Below, piece by piece: positions 11,663 to 25,400 of a DNA stretch of 64,000 bases; the stretch's first letter is position 1; every line of letters starts with the position of its first letter. Source of the DNA: Augochlora pura (lineage: Eukaryota; Arthropoda; Insecta; Hymenoptera; Halictidae); assembly GCF_028453695.1 (NCBI RefSeq), contig NC_135782.1:8928001-8992000 (forward strand), given 5' to 3'. The position numbers and the translations under genes are program-made. The notes beneath the pieces were generated by a model, which made no database searches, had not been told where the DNA came from, and was given only the letters and a program-made list of their open reading frames with translations.

Positions 11663-13738
11663 ATGACGGTCATCACAAAGGCCATTAGCGACAAGAGGAC
11701 GACGGACAAAATGGAACAACCGTTGTTTGTCGAACAAAACGCAACGGTTAGCATTATTTATTTATTTTTACCGAGTTTTATTGTGATGTGTCATGTATAA
11801 TCTTAAATACAGGAAATCATTACAAGTCATCACAATTTGTAAGTCGTGTAGTGTTTAGTTTTTTTCTTTTGGTAAATAAACTCTTCGTTTGTTATTATCC
11901 GGCGAGTCAAATTGTTGATTTTACTAGATGTATTTGTCAAATAATTTCTTTAGTACATACATAGTACTAGTCTTTTTGTTTTGTGGGAACTGCGCATATG
12001 ATACGTAATTTGATAATGGGTAATAGGAGGATGTATCTCGTTATACTCTATCTATCCGTGTTATCGCAGTTACAAGACTGTATATGTATGTGCACTTGAC
12101 GATATCCAAACAAATATTGTAAACGTGAAAAACTTGTAATATTTCTATATAGATAAGTATATTTTTTATTGAAATATTCTTATTTATTGTATATTATGGT
12201 TTATGTTTTTGGATATAGGATAATAAACATTAAAACAAATTTAACGTTTATTATATTGTTGGGAATGTAATTTTTTAATTATCTAATATTTAATTAATGC
12301 GGAATATAATTAAAATACATTTATGTGTTATTTGACGAATTGAAAAATAAATCTATATTCTTAAACAGGATGATACAAAAACAGACGCAGAAGCACAAGT
12401 TCCAAAAAGTGATGCTGTAGGACGTTACCTGCTTACCTTCTCCAGGAAAAATGTACGCTACATTCATGTCACAGCAACGTTTTCGCTGTTTCTTATTGGA
12501 TTCATGGTTTTAATGACTGGTATTGTGGGAGGTGTATGCATATATAAACAATTTGCTAAATCACAAATGCACAGAATCAGAACGGGATGGTACAGCATTC
12601 CTTATGATAGTTCAAACAAAGCACCATGTAACAATGGTGGAGTTCATCAAGGATCACTGACAGACCCCGGTGTGTTTAAAAGTCTAACAAGAGTATCAGA
12701 TCAAGATGAAGATAGAAAAAGTAATGTCTTTAAGGAGCGATTTGAACTTGATTTGGAAAATGGACATTATGAGGATATTGATGTTCCTGATTTTCGTGGA
12801 CGTCAAGGACGGTTTATCCATGATTTTAACATTGTATGTAGGATAAATTATATTATTTTGAAAATTTGTGGATGTAATATGATCATATGATATTCTTTTT
12901 TAATAAATATGCACATTTTATGTACATTCCAGAACAAAACTGGGATAATTGATACTGTTAGGCAATGCTGCTTTGTGATGCCATTAAATCGTCAATGTGT
13001 ATTGCCACCACGGAATATGTATGATCTTCTCAGAAAAATGTATAGTGGTAAGTTTTTTTATATTAAAAAACATTCCTGTAGTCTTTTAGCACAATAAGTA
13101 AGTATACAATCCAATTCTAAATATGAATTTTTGTATGAATCCAATATATTACTATTTAAAGCTTACAATTCTGTCATCAATTATTACTAAATTGAAGATT
13201 ATAAAACTTAATTGTAGCAAATTGAACAGGATATTCTCAACAGGACACAGATTTTGTTTTTGACTACTATAATTATATTGACTGTTTAAAATTTCTCTTA
13301 ACGTTTTCCTCTTATTTTTACCAATTAGGAAAAAGTAATAACGATGTATTTGCAACTATATTTATAATCGCTTTTACAGGTTACTATGATGTAGACACGA
13401 AAGTTGTTAAAGAAACGATGAAAGTAGTGAAACCACCAATTACTGATTTGTCCCTTGTCGGAACATACATCGCTCGAGAATGTCAAGATTTCCCTAAGTA
13501 TATGTTAATGAAAGTAAATACGAGTAGCACGAATGGTAATTATAAATAATAAATAAATAATAATAATATAATAAAATTAATATTTGATAAAATATTAATA
13601 TGTTCATTTTATATTACAGTTTTCAAGCGTAGCGTATCAAATGGTGTATTCGGAGTGTTTGCAGGCAAAAATATTATAGAACTAAATATTTTAAACATAG
13701 ACGAGATCGAAGAATATAACAAAAGCTCAAAAAATTGA
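11663..13738 (+). CDS. ITM2: integral membrane protein 2 (BRICHOS domain, type II membrane protein)
   Basis: This is the orthologue of the ITM2/BRI family (insect CG3662 type). Vertebrate members are type II proteins of the secretory pathway, cleaved by furin to release a C-terminal peptide. Five exons join in phase: 11663-11746, 12369-12833, 12933-13047, 13380-13535 and 13620-13738 (TGA), giving 312 residues. A single membrane segment covers about residues 60-86 (FSLFLIGFMVLMTGIVGGV). A linker follows (HYEDIDVPDFRGRQGRFIHD), then a BRICHOS domain at roughly 165-262 with cysteines at 195, 196, 205 and 256 (RQCCFVMPLNRQCVLPP, ARECQDFPKYM). A dibasic KR at 276-277 sits where BRI proteins are cut, leaving a 35-residue tail that starts SVSNG. 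That tail has no cysteine, unlike the human BRI2 peptide. The N-terminal 28 residues are a separate exon that follows an 11.3-11.66 kb leader. Confidence 0.93.
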
Positions 13739-16200
13739 ACAACAGGAATTTATAATTATTCATAATAGAATGTTTACTACCAGTAGATCAATGTATAAAA
13801 ATATTACACATCTCAGCAAACTTAGGTAAATTCTTCATGAATATCCAGAAAATAATTTTTATTCTTGTTAATTGCATTTTCTTTAAAGATTTAACGATCA
13901 AAGACTCAGTATTATTATGTATGACTCAGTATCCTCATTCTTAAACGTTCCCATGTTAAGATTTAAAAGCTCTCATTCCTAACCATTTCTCTGTCAAGAC
14001 AAGGAAATATTCATTTTGAAACGCATATCAAGACATTGTTCAGTCTTCCCATCATTCCATATTTTAGCCTTGAATCAGTGCAGTTATAACAAAACTAAAA
14101 TGTATTAATTAATGTATATGTATCTAATGTTTTATCAGAATTTAAATAGCTAACTAGTTATATGTGCCTGATACAATTAGAGATTTATTATGTTTAAAGC
14201 AAAAACATTAATTAAATTCCATGAAACGTTGATGGTGCTTATTAATAAGATAGAAGTGCGTTATCGTCTCTTTTTTTTACTTCTTATGCTTAAATCATTT
14301 AATATGTAATTTTAGAGGCATATAGTGGTACGTTTTGAAATCGTTATACACACGAAGCATTATTGCACTTACGAAATGTAATTATTAATACATGTACATT
14401 CGTCTGATTTTTGTAAAGTAATATTAACTCTACAAGTTTCATGAATTGTAAAATTTTTACTAAATCAAGATGTTTTTTATCGGTGTATTTGAAATCAATG
14501 ATTATTTAAAGACTAATCACAGTACATACTTTCATACCATATCAGTACTGCTCATGAATAAATGCAATAACGGATTCTTTTTTGTTAGATAATAATAAAT
14601 GTTGTATAACAAAACATGTGATTTATTGAAGGAAATATAACACTACAATATGTACCGAAGATGATACGATACGGATAATAAAGTTGCTGTGACCAAATTA
14701 TCATTATGGCGATTGAAAATAGAAGCGTGTGATTGAGTGACACTATATTGAATTCCTTTTCCATGTTATAATATTCTTGATGATGAATTCAACTTCGGTC
14801 ATCACATTTTATCTACAAGTCTTTTATGATATGAAAGGAAGTGGGTATAGCGTTATTTTATCATATCTGCTTATTTATATAACATGTATATGCATGAACG
14901 TTCACATTTTCAATATTTAACATTTTACTACCATATTTAACAATTATTTATTAATCTTAAGCAAGTAAAATCACCTTATTCACACTGTGTCGAAAAATAT
15001 TAAAAAATCCCTTATCAAATGAACCGTTTCACAAAGTTTTAAAAATCATTTTCTTTATTATACAAAAATGTTTGTCAATTGTTACAATATATTTATCTGC
15101 CTATATATATTATTTAATATCATAATTACAATTATGTTTGAATATATATTTCTTCTATGTTAAAAAATACGAAGATAGGCATTTATCTTATTCTTTCATC
15201 TGCTTTAAGATTCATTATTTTTATTGTTTACTATCAATTTTGTATTTTATAGTATAGAATCAATAATATACTTATAATTACGTATAAAAAAATATTTCCA
15301 AATAAATATTTACCCATTTTTTTCAAATATTTAGATATAAAATTAATTTCTCATTCTTTATGATATAGTTACTAGTAATACATTTAGCCCTCATAATTTT
15401 ATTATAGTTACATTGATTTAATCACTATTATTCCAATTCTTTACATGTATATGGGTAGTAACATATGCATATGTGATGTATTTTTATCTAAAATAATTTT
15501 CTGTCGAAGTAACGAAATACTATGTATCAGAAACATCTGCAATTCATCTTTCTTTGGAAATGAACATAATTACAGTTGAACTTTTTTAAGTGATTCGAGG
15601 AATACTAACAACGATAATGTAACATCCTAAGTGTATTATTACTATTGTTATTAATATCAATGTTATTACTATTTTTAAAAAACTGAACGATGTTAGCAAA
15701 GGAACATTGAGCTATACAATTTTGTAGAATAGTTTTCTCGTGAACTATTGAAACATGTGTTCGTGTTATCGTTAAATTTTACATTTTACAATATTTGTAC
15801 TTTGAAATTACCATGGTTCAATTTTTTGTCAGAACATTTTTCATGGGTGCTATGGTGCGATAAAGTAATCAAATTTCTTAGACTACAATGGGCGTCATAT
15901 GAGGTAAATGATATGATTGCCTGTTGCTCATATTGTAGCAGTAGGAGAGGAATTGTAATGCAAACTCCATTGTTAAAATTAATAGCATCTATGTATTGTG
16001 GTAACATTTATAGTAAAAAGTTTGAATAAAAATGTGCATTTTCTCATGAAATGATCATGTTCACAAATAAAATAGTATGTACTGTGAATTGTAGTGTGAA
16101 GAAATAAATTATACAATCTATGTGTCTTGTTATATATTATTAATTTAATAAAACCTCAATTACAAAATATTTTTGTGTGTACATACACTATAATTATATT
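13739..16200 (+). other. ITM2 3' UTR and AT-rich downstream region
   Basis: Very AT-rich with many polyadenylation-like hexamers, for instance AATAAA at 14557-14562. The 3' UTR may be long and use several sites. A 93-codon frame at 15748-16029 has a non-ATG start, no recognisable domain and base composition like its surroundings, so it is not called. No gene is seen. Confidence 0.4.
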
Positions 16201-19200
16201 TAAACATAGAAGCTTAATCGCCGGAATTCAGAGACAAAAATGTTAATAAAAAACGCCAAATCAAAGAGAAACGTAAATTATATCCTACATTCCTTTCTTA
16301 TATATAATATTGAAAACAATCTCATGATTATGACTAGAATAGTGCAAAGAAAATTCAATTAAGATAAAGAGCCCAAGATCAAAATCCTCGTCTTTTATAT
16401 TTACTATTTTTTACAATAACCATCCAAAATGTAATGCAAAAATTCTAAATCCAAATTTACCATATATCATTACAATCACGAACTATTTTAATTGATTTTC
16501 TTTCTCAATAATAAACAGAAACGTATACAATATGCAAGTTTATAAGTGTAGGTGCAAACAATTCACTAGTAAAAAGAATTGTCCGATATCGACAGATATC
16601 TCGTTTTAAAGTACAATCCTCTACGAAACCTCAAATGGATCCGAGGACCGTTTTCCGATCGTTGAGAATGTTTAAACGAAAACTTTTGAACGGGAACTGC
16701 AAGAAAATTTGAACTCGAATGCGAGGTGAATTTGTCAGATTCCGCAGTGTTCGGGCATGCCTAGTGAGCACTGCTCGGAAACGTGCGGAACCGGAGGACA
16801 GCCATTGGGTAGGGGTCCCGTTAAAATAAAACTTCGATTTTCTGCAGCCATGAACACCACCGCACAGGAATAATTCTTGGTGGTGGGCGCAATACCGTGT
16901 CGGCCAAGTCGGAGGAACACGTTGCCTGCTGTTCAGTTAGTAGCCTTGCCGGCTGTTAGTGTTGTCAATATCATCGTCGGGCGTAGTACTACGCACTGAA
17001 ACGCGAGGTATTGATTCACAGTGACTTGTGCAGCACCCGAGGCACAAAGGATCGATCCGTGCAGTCTTCGTTCTGTCCCTGAATTATAAGGTATAGGTAT
17101 CTAAAGGTACATATCTAAAACACGTGTTAATTCCGTAAACGAGCAGTTTTGATCGCCGTGTGACCACCGAGTTCGCAATAAATAGATCGCGTCCAAACAG
17201 CGGTCGCGTAGCTTCACTTACCTACGGCTTACAGGATTATTGATCACGGGGAGCAGCCGTGGTTGCTCACGGGGACAAAAGGATATTCTAATGTTTCGCT
17301 TGGCCCACGAATAAAGAACGTTACGCGACGCGCCACGTTTGCCGTTGAAACAAAACGAGTGATAGCACTGTAATCCTGTGCAAACTGCGAACAAAGAGAT
17401 TGTTGGTACACTGTGGTACGCGGATGCGCTAGATTGCTGAAGATACTCAGTGCCATTCGGGTGCTAGCTGATTGATACCTAGTGCAACTTCGCAAGTCTC
17501 TCGTTATGTTTCGGTCGATTCGAAACCGTTAAGCATAGTTATTCCAGAGTACAGCTATTCAGCGTAGTTGTCAGAAGTTGTTGTTCGAAATTACTTCGTT
17601 TCCGAGGATACAATAAAAGTGAATCAGCAAGGACATCGAAACGAGTTCATTCTGCTGTATGATTGCCTGGTACGTTTTCAAAATTGATTGTGACGTTTCA
17701 AATCGGTGTTGAAATCTGAAGTTGTGCGATGTGGAGTGCAATGATTTCGATACACGTAAACTTTCAGCAGTGAAGGACAAAATTTATTCTCGTACCTCGT
17801 GTAAGACTAGGTTGATGCACCTGAGATACTCGTTGAATCACAGTTTCACAATAGCTACAAATTTTTCGATGCCTTGTACAGTGAGCAAATAGTTTCTTCA
17901 TTGATTGGCAAATATTGTTTGTCTTTTATTGTGGTGTAAAATTGGTGTGACATTTGTGTTGTGTAATGTGGGTTATAGCACCGTGAAGCTGAAGCTTCGA
18001 AAAATCTGGTATTTTAACGCCGTATACTTTCGTTATGTTATTCATGGTGATTATTCGACTAAGTACTTCTATCTTCCAAATGACGAATGTTTCTTGAAAA
18101 TAATCCGCTCTAAAATTTTTAACACGAATTTTCACGTTACACTTCTGAAAACATTGTCTAGCTCGATGTAATTCTGAAAACGATCCGTACTTTTCAGTTC
18201 AATTCTTGGACATCAATTATTACTCCCGGCATTGAAAGTTTTACCTTCGCTGTACGTGTCTTTGAAGTTCGCGTAAGTGTGCCGAAATTCCGAAATATAA
18301 GAAATTCCGATAATTCTGAGGTATGACAAATTTATTATAACGGTTTTTAAAAATCTGTGACAAGCAAAACGACCGATTGAGGTGCATCGCGTAAAATGCA
18401 AAGTATTGATCGTTGGACCTCGTGCCGCTGCGAATTAAATAGATTAATCGCGTTATCTTACGTAATTTTAGGACGGGAGCAGTACTCGCAAGGTGCACCA
18501 TTCACATGCCCGGTGATTATTTTTCCTTTAAAGATTATAGAGCGATTGTAACCCCTTAGAGACCGTCAATCGTCGCGTCGTGCATGAATTGTTCCATCTT
18601 CGAAACGTGGTAGATATTTGTAAAAATACACATAACGAGTAGTATGTAACACTGATTCAAAATAGTGACAGAATTGGGGATGAGTAGTGGAAGTTAGTAC
18701 AGCGAATGCCAAGGAGTGCAGATGCGGTTATGCCGTTGCAACACCGCCCCTCGTATGCTCGTAAAATATTAAAATGATGCATTTCAAACGTTGTTTCCTT
18801 ACATAAAACTTTAACCCAGACTTGTACGAGATTTAATTTAAAAATGATTTCTAAATAAGTATTTTAAATAACATTATCCGCTGTTTGATTATAAATGCAT
18901 TTGGTTCGATATTATATTCTTTATTTGACCAATAAAAGTATTTGAGACATGCTGGAAAAATCGGGAATACAATAATTATTATAAGAACTGTAGAAATAAC
19001 GTTCTCAAATAACGTTAAAAATAAATAGCAAAGAGTTGATGTTAATGAACTTTGTAAGGTATTGTGTAAGGTATAGGGTATTGGGATTAAAACCGTATTA
19101 CGTAGTACACAAATTAGAGATTATCTGCATTGCGAAATGCGAACGTAATTATCCAGTTTTGCCCTAACTATACGAAATCCTCAGTCTATATGAATCCTCT

Positions 19201-22200
19201 GAAATCCACATACATATAGTGTATACACACATTCTACTTGATGAATCCATTTGATTTTCCATTTTAATACTTATGAATTCCATTCTTGAACATTAATCCC
19301 AATAAACTAGAAACAAGAAAGCTACGTATCGTCTATAAATGCTTTTTAAGAGACAGAATCTCTTAAAAAGTTTTACAAAATTGTTAACTAAAATCTGTGG
19401 TTTAATTGAAGAGAAACTTATACCTGTGTTATGCATATTGCTCACAGTAGTTCTTTGACGTAGATGTTCGTATTCAAAACGATGATAAATTCGATCAATG
19501 TGGCTTCCGCTAACAGTTACGAGTGCTATGTGCCTTAGGCCATGCCAATGAATAACGCACGGGCGCATTTAAAGGAAATTTTCCAGAAATTGTTACTCGA
19601 TACTGAAAATGAATGCACATGCATTGAATCTGAAATCGGAGGTGTGCAGGAAAATGCTGTTCAACTTTACGGAGAAACCAGACTTCGTATACAAGATTCA
19701 AAGCGGTGGAGGAGGAGGGGGGGTGGGTGACTAACAATAATAAATAGAGTCGTCAACTGGCGATGTGTCTTTATCACGTTCGTTGTCTAATTAGTAGAAA
19801 CAGTGGGATTTAGTCGAAAGAAGGAAATAAACTAACTAGCTACTTGGTTCAGCTTTTTTAATGGAAAAATTCCGCCCTCGAAAACTATTTAATTATTCGA
19901 ACAATTCCTTTTTCTTATTATTATCGAGATCTACAGTTTTCAACATTTATAATTAACAAATCTTGCAATATATAAAAACCGTAGAATTTTTATAACCATT
20001 GCACATGAAAGTAATATGAATTCAAAAAACGGTTTCCTCTTTCGAATTACAATATAATTAAAAAATTAGAAAAAGTATTTTTAATGAAGAAAAATTTAAG
20101 GCTTCAAGAGTCTTTTATGTTGTTGTTAAAACTACTTTATGGAAGAGTTATATGTAATAAATGCATTCGGTTTATCATTATCTATTCACGTTTATAGACT
20201 TAATTAATAATATCACAGTAACCAAATATTCGAAATTCCGCATAAATTGGAGGATATATACATATATAATGATATTATTCATTATTTCGATCGCAGAACT
20301 CTGTTGTACCGTTTGTCACTTACCTGGTAACTACAATAGCACAGCAGTCCGGTTGCACTTCATTAGAGATTCATAGTTGCTACATAAGGCAAACGGAAGA
20401 AACAATGCTCGATCACGAGTGTCGCGAACGGAATGTTATGGGTATTCGGAACAATGTTACAGCCATGGTAATTGCTTTCATGTTTTATCGACGGAACTGT
20501 AGAAAACAGCGCCTATATTTGGACTATGAAAGTTTGATAGAGTCCGCGATGCAACGAGATCCATATTAAATAAGAAGGGAGTTGCAATGGCACATGCAGC
20601 TGCTTTTACAGTCTGACGCTCACCACTTCCTCTGCGTTCTTCCTCCCTTCGGTTATTGTTTCTGAGGCTATTAATAGTCTAGTATCGTAAAGCAAGACGA
20701 GCGTTAGGACGTAAGGACAATGTAGCTTTTAAGACATAGTATCTAAGGACCAAGGGGCGCGACATCAAAGAGAGCGAGCGGTATCCGCCGTTGCGATACC
20801 AACATTTTGTCAACGGAAATCGGGTGACCGATTTCGTCTTTTGGAAGGACGATCAGAGTTGTTCCGAAAGTCGAGGAGCAAGAACGGTTAACAATTGTCG
20901 AGTAGTCTTGTATCCTCGGCTAGCGGTATTTTCTGTTAATGATGCTATACCGTACAATTTTTTAATTTAAATCAACGTATTCTTATATTCCTGCAATAGA
21001 TTACTTGACAATGTGTACTTTGCGAGAAATACTTCAGTGAAGAACAAAGTACTGTAGAAAAATAAGGAATCTTTAATTATTTATAATAGAATAAACGTAC
21101 CAGCATGCTTACCAATGAAGACACAAATTTTATATTGAATTGTTTATCCGCAATTCGTTGTCACACAACTCTATATTATACTTACTTTTATAATTTACCA
21201 TGAGAAACATTTGCGTAGAATATGTGTGCAACAATGTGAAGGCATTGAACGATTAGTTGACACAGATTTTACAGATAACAAACATTTCATATAGATATTT
21301 ATAGTTATGTTATAATTATAATCATTCAAATAAGAGCGACACCCCGTACATTGTTACTTTTCTATTATATAATACCGAGAGGAACTTTTAAACTTGCCTA
21401 ATTTTAAAGCTGCCTCTGACAAGAAATGTTTAATCGATAAAATGAAACATATACATACTAAATGAATAATACAGTTATATGGGCTCCCGGATATACTCAA
21501 TTAACTCCAGGTGTTACGGAAGTTTTCAAATTAGAATTCACGTTGAAAGAACGTCAGGGATATTGTAACACATTTTGTCATATTATTCAATAACTTTCTA
21601 TAATGTTCATCGTAATATTTTGTAATACTTTTTTAAATTACACAACTAAATAAGCATGCCTACAGTATTGAAAATGTATAAGAAATTCAAATCGATTTTT
21701 GGGAATCAGATATTACTATTTATTATTTGACTGTCTTATTCTACATATGATACCATTTTGCATCGTTAATGCACAAAACTGAGTTAACAATGTCTGTTAG
21801 CCGAATATCTGTACAACTATACAATCTGTGTAATTTCATATTTAATGTCCACAAAAACGGACGGTTTTTGTCGTTTCCGGTTTAAACATTGTTTATATAC
21901 GTTGTATATATCATTATTTTTAAGAAAATCTACGCAACACTTTCATACAAAAACAATTGCATAACTGTTACCGTCAAAGCATCAACTTTCTCTGAATTAA
22001 TTCCGAAACAACACTGTTACGAGAAACATGAGGATTACGTGCATTAGAATTGGACGCATAAAAATCTATAACATTTATTTAAAGTTATTAAACCAGAAAA
22101 TGTTAATTGTTGGACACACTGTCGTCGTGTTAATGCTAATTTTTCTTCTGCGATTGCCCAAGTTATCAGAACGTTTTTTATGAGAAATTTATTGAGGAAC

Positions 22201-22427
22201 ATCTCTTTGTTCAAGGATAGACTATAGATTGCGCGCATACAACCACGTCGTCGTTGTAAAACAATTTATATTAATAGCGTTTACAGCTCGGTGATTTTAG
22301 GTGTTAAAGAGCTCGATTGCAACACATTTTTTTGTCGGTTGTAGGGACAGTGTATTTGTACAGACAGTTAAGTAATGTTATCGCGATCAGAGATGGCTAA
22401 AGTGTTTAATTGTGTCGTCTTTCGTAG
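16201..22427. other. non-coding region upstream of Fatp, with possible upstream promoters
   Basis: No coding exon is supported. Two parts stand out by lower AT content and lack of long A/T runs: about 16600-18760 and about 20570-20930. Either could hold the promoter and non-coding first exon of Fatp, whose first coding exon is preceded by an apparent 3' splice site at 22426-22427. Some donor-like sites are present, but I cannot choose one. A GGTGGAGG/AGGGGGGG purine-rich run lies near 19704-19726. Confidence 0.35.
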
Positions 22428-22480
22428 GTCAGAAGTACGGGCGCCTAGATTCGGTGGAGTAGAGTGAGTAAAATTGGAAC
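22428..22480 (+). promoter_or_regulatory. Fatp 5' UTR segment with upstream 3' splice site
   Basis: The sequence TTGTGTCGTCTTTCGTAG ending at 22427 is a good pyrimidine tract plus AG acceptor. The exon then runs through a short leader into the ATG at 22481. This suggests a spliced, non-coding first exon further upstream. Confidence 0.45.
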
Positions 22481-25400
22481 ATGGACGTCAGACTGCTGCT
22501 GTTAGCCCTGGGGATCATCGGAACGATGGTTGCCACGGTCGCGACGAGATTCGGCTTTCCTGGGTTCAACAAGATCGCCCAGATCTTCCTCGCTTTGGTG
22601 CTACTTCCGGTGCTCTGCAGGTTCCATCGAAAGCTCTACATTATCTTCAAGATGCTGCCTCGCGATGTGATGTAAGTACCAGGTGATTTGTTGTTGACTC
22701 TGGCGGTAGAGGTTGCTTCAAAGCCTCGGGTTCACGGAGTGGCAGGTTTACGAGTTAGACGTTCACGAACTGATATGTTTTTCAGCACGCATCGTTGTTT
22801 AACATGCTAATTGCGACACGAGCAATTCAAGTTATTTCATCGTAGAGAGGGGGGGGGGGGGGATAATTTTAATAGCTATTACTGCTGTGAACATACAAAT
22901 TTGTATTGTAAATTGCTATTATTACACGATTACTGTTGTGTATCCTCTATAGAAATTGCTATCATTACACGATTACTGTTATTTATACCCTATAAAAGTT
23001 ACACCTTGATAATTTATACGTTTTCTTGCATTCGAAAAATCTACACATGTCATAAACGCGCAGAAATCAAATTTCAAGGTTGATTAATCTCAAAACCGAC
23101 GTAGCACTCGATGTTAAACGAGACAGCACCTTTTCTCAGATTTTTAAGATGTTATTGGTCGAAGCAACTTTTAATTGTAATATAAAATTTATGAAATATT
23201 TACTTTCAATTTCATAGTAATCAATAATTTTATATCTATTATTGACATGAATGTGTTAGATTGTACTACCATAATCTTCGCAATTATTATATAATTTTTT
23301 AAATAGTTAATTCCTTTCGCAATTAATGAAACGAATGAAAGTAAAATAGAAACGAAAATTTAACATTGAGCTAAATTTGTACGACCCAATGACCGGTCGG
23401 TAAAATGTTAATAAGTTAACACATTTGGTGGATTAATGTAATTTGTAGTAAAATGATGGGATGAGGTTGTCATTATTTATATCGTTTCCAGAATATCGGC
23501 ATACAAAAAATTCCAGAGAGCATGTATTCTACTTCTCGACAATAGAAAAAAAGGTTTTAAGCGTATATTCGAAGTCTTATCTAGCGTTTCAAAGTTTTCT
23601 GTTACGAAAGAAGCTCGAAGTGGCTTTCTCGAGGGTGATTATTGGTTTCACGTAAACCTTTCATTAGCCTCGAACAATTTCCGTTCGCGCGGTCAATCTA
23701 CACGCGATTGAACGCATGCGATCCAAAAAAATGATTAAGGAACAAATAATTAATGCCGGCTTTTTATTTCGAATTTCTCAGATCTTTAAACTATGCCTTG
23801 TTGTAACTACTAAACAGGATTATGCACAATAACGTAATTCGATGCGATGCACACAGCATGAAATATAATGTATCATGCATAATTAGTATATTTAAGAGAT
23901 GAATAAAAATTGGTGGATTATATCGCGTACAATTAAAAGTACGATAGAGCAATATTTGAATTTTCAATTTTATTAAATGAAACGACGATTAGAATATTCT
24001 AGAAGGTACAGCAGCTTTTTAATAATTTAACTGATTAAAGTCGTAATAGTTTATAATGTAAAGTCGTAAGATATTAAACGAAGATGTCGAATAAAAGTAA
24101 GTAAGGTTAACTGTGTCCATGTATTTTTTTCAAATACAACATGGAACAATGTCAACGTATTCTGCATTCTGCTATGAGCAAACATCGTGTGCGCATAGAT
24201 GAATAGCGATCATAGAAACGAAAGACCACCGACTCCGAGAAACGGCAGTTATCATCTGCCTGTCGCGTACTTTCAACTTTCACACGTCGCCTACTTTATC
24301 AACCTTATCTCGCCGAGCTTATTATAAGTATAAATATGCATTGCATGTTACATGCAACGCGTTAGGAAAAAACGGGGTACATTTCCGTACCGTGCTCGCA
24401 ATTCCATGGGAGAACTATCATGCGGTTACTTACAGTTCCCAAAATTACGAAAATACCGTACAAGATTAATTTTTTCTATCGTAACAACATAATTATTATC
24501 ATTATTTAAGATCAACATTGTTTTTCTTTCGTTCTGTAGTTACTTGCAGTGTATACAGTCCTAAACAGAAAGAGCGTGCCGTGAAAAAATTAGAACAAAT
24601 GAATTCACGCGAACAAAGTGATAGCGCATTTAGAAAATACAAGTACACATTCACGTAATATGTGTAAATTATATGTAAACAACGGCAAGAGCAATGTAAT
24701 ACGGCTATGAATAATGTAACGAATCGTATCTTAACCGTATGTGTGTTTGTGCAAAACGAATTTTTAAACTTGATTTTCTCGAAAACTGAATCCCGAACAA
24801 AGAAAAGTTATTGTATACTTTTTGTCATGCTTTTTTCATGAGCAATCATCTGGTACCGGCTTGTATATACATGTCAAGAACACTCTGTGTATTTGCAGAA
24901 GATAATGCTGCAACGCGTTGCGAAAATCGTGCACGGATATTTCTGAAAAGAAAAGTGCGCTGTTCTTCGATGGCAAGCGCGTTTGCACGAAAAATGGCGG
25001 TCGTTACAATTCGCAACGACCGCCGTATTATATACGTAATAATTCGATTCTTTTAGCTAGAAATTGATCTATAATGTTTCATAGCTTCAGTCTCTATTGA
25101 ATAGTAATATTAAATGTTCGTCATATGATTCTGTACAATGTGCTGCAGTTTTGTCACTTGAAACAATAAAGGATATGCATACGTCAATTTGAAACTGTGA
25201 AAACGAGTAATATAATTTCGCAGGTTTTCAACTCTGTGTGTTTCTATAAAATTATATCGGTCATCTTTCAAATCAAATTTATCAAATTTATCGAAATAAT
25301 ACATCGTCATTTTGTGGCGCGTCTTTACCGAGGTTGTTGACGTTGTAAAAGAAATCGAACACTCGATTCGCGATCACCACAATTCAGTCGCTCAACTGCC

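Noticed and set aside
15748..16029. 93-codon + frame downstream of ITM2
   Set aside because: Non-ATG start, composition like the surrounding AT-rich DNA and no domain.
19542..19737. Facing frames on both strands around the GGAGG-rich run
   Set aside because: Neither has a recognised family, and the end is driven by simple purine sequence.
21338..21360. GGGGTGTC motif on the minus strand resembling the TA-element end
   Set aside because: Single short match without a partner end, too weak to call an insertion.
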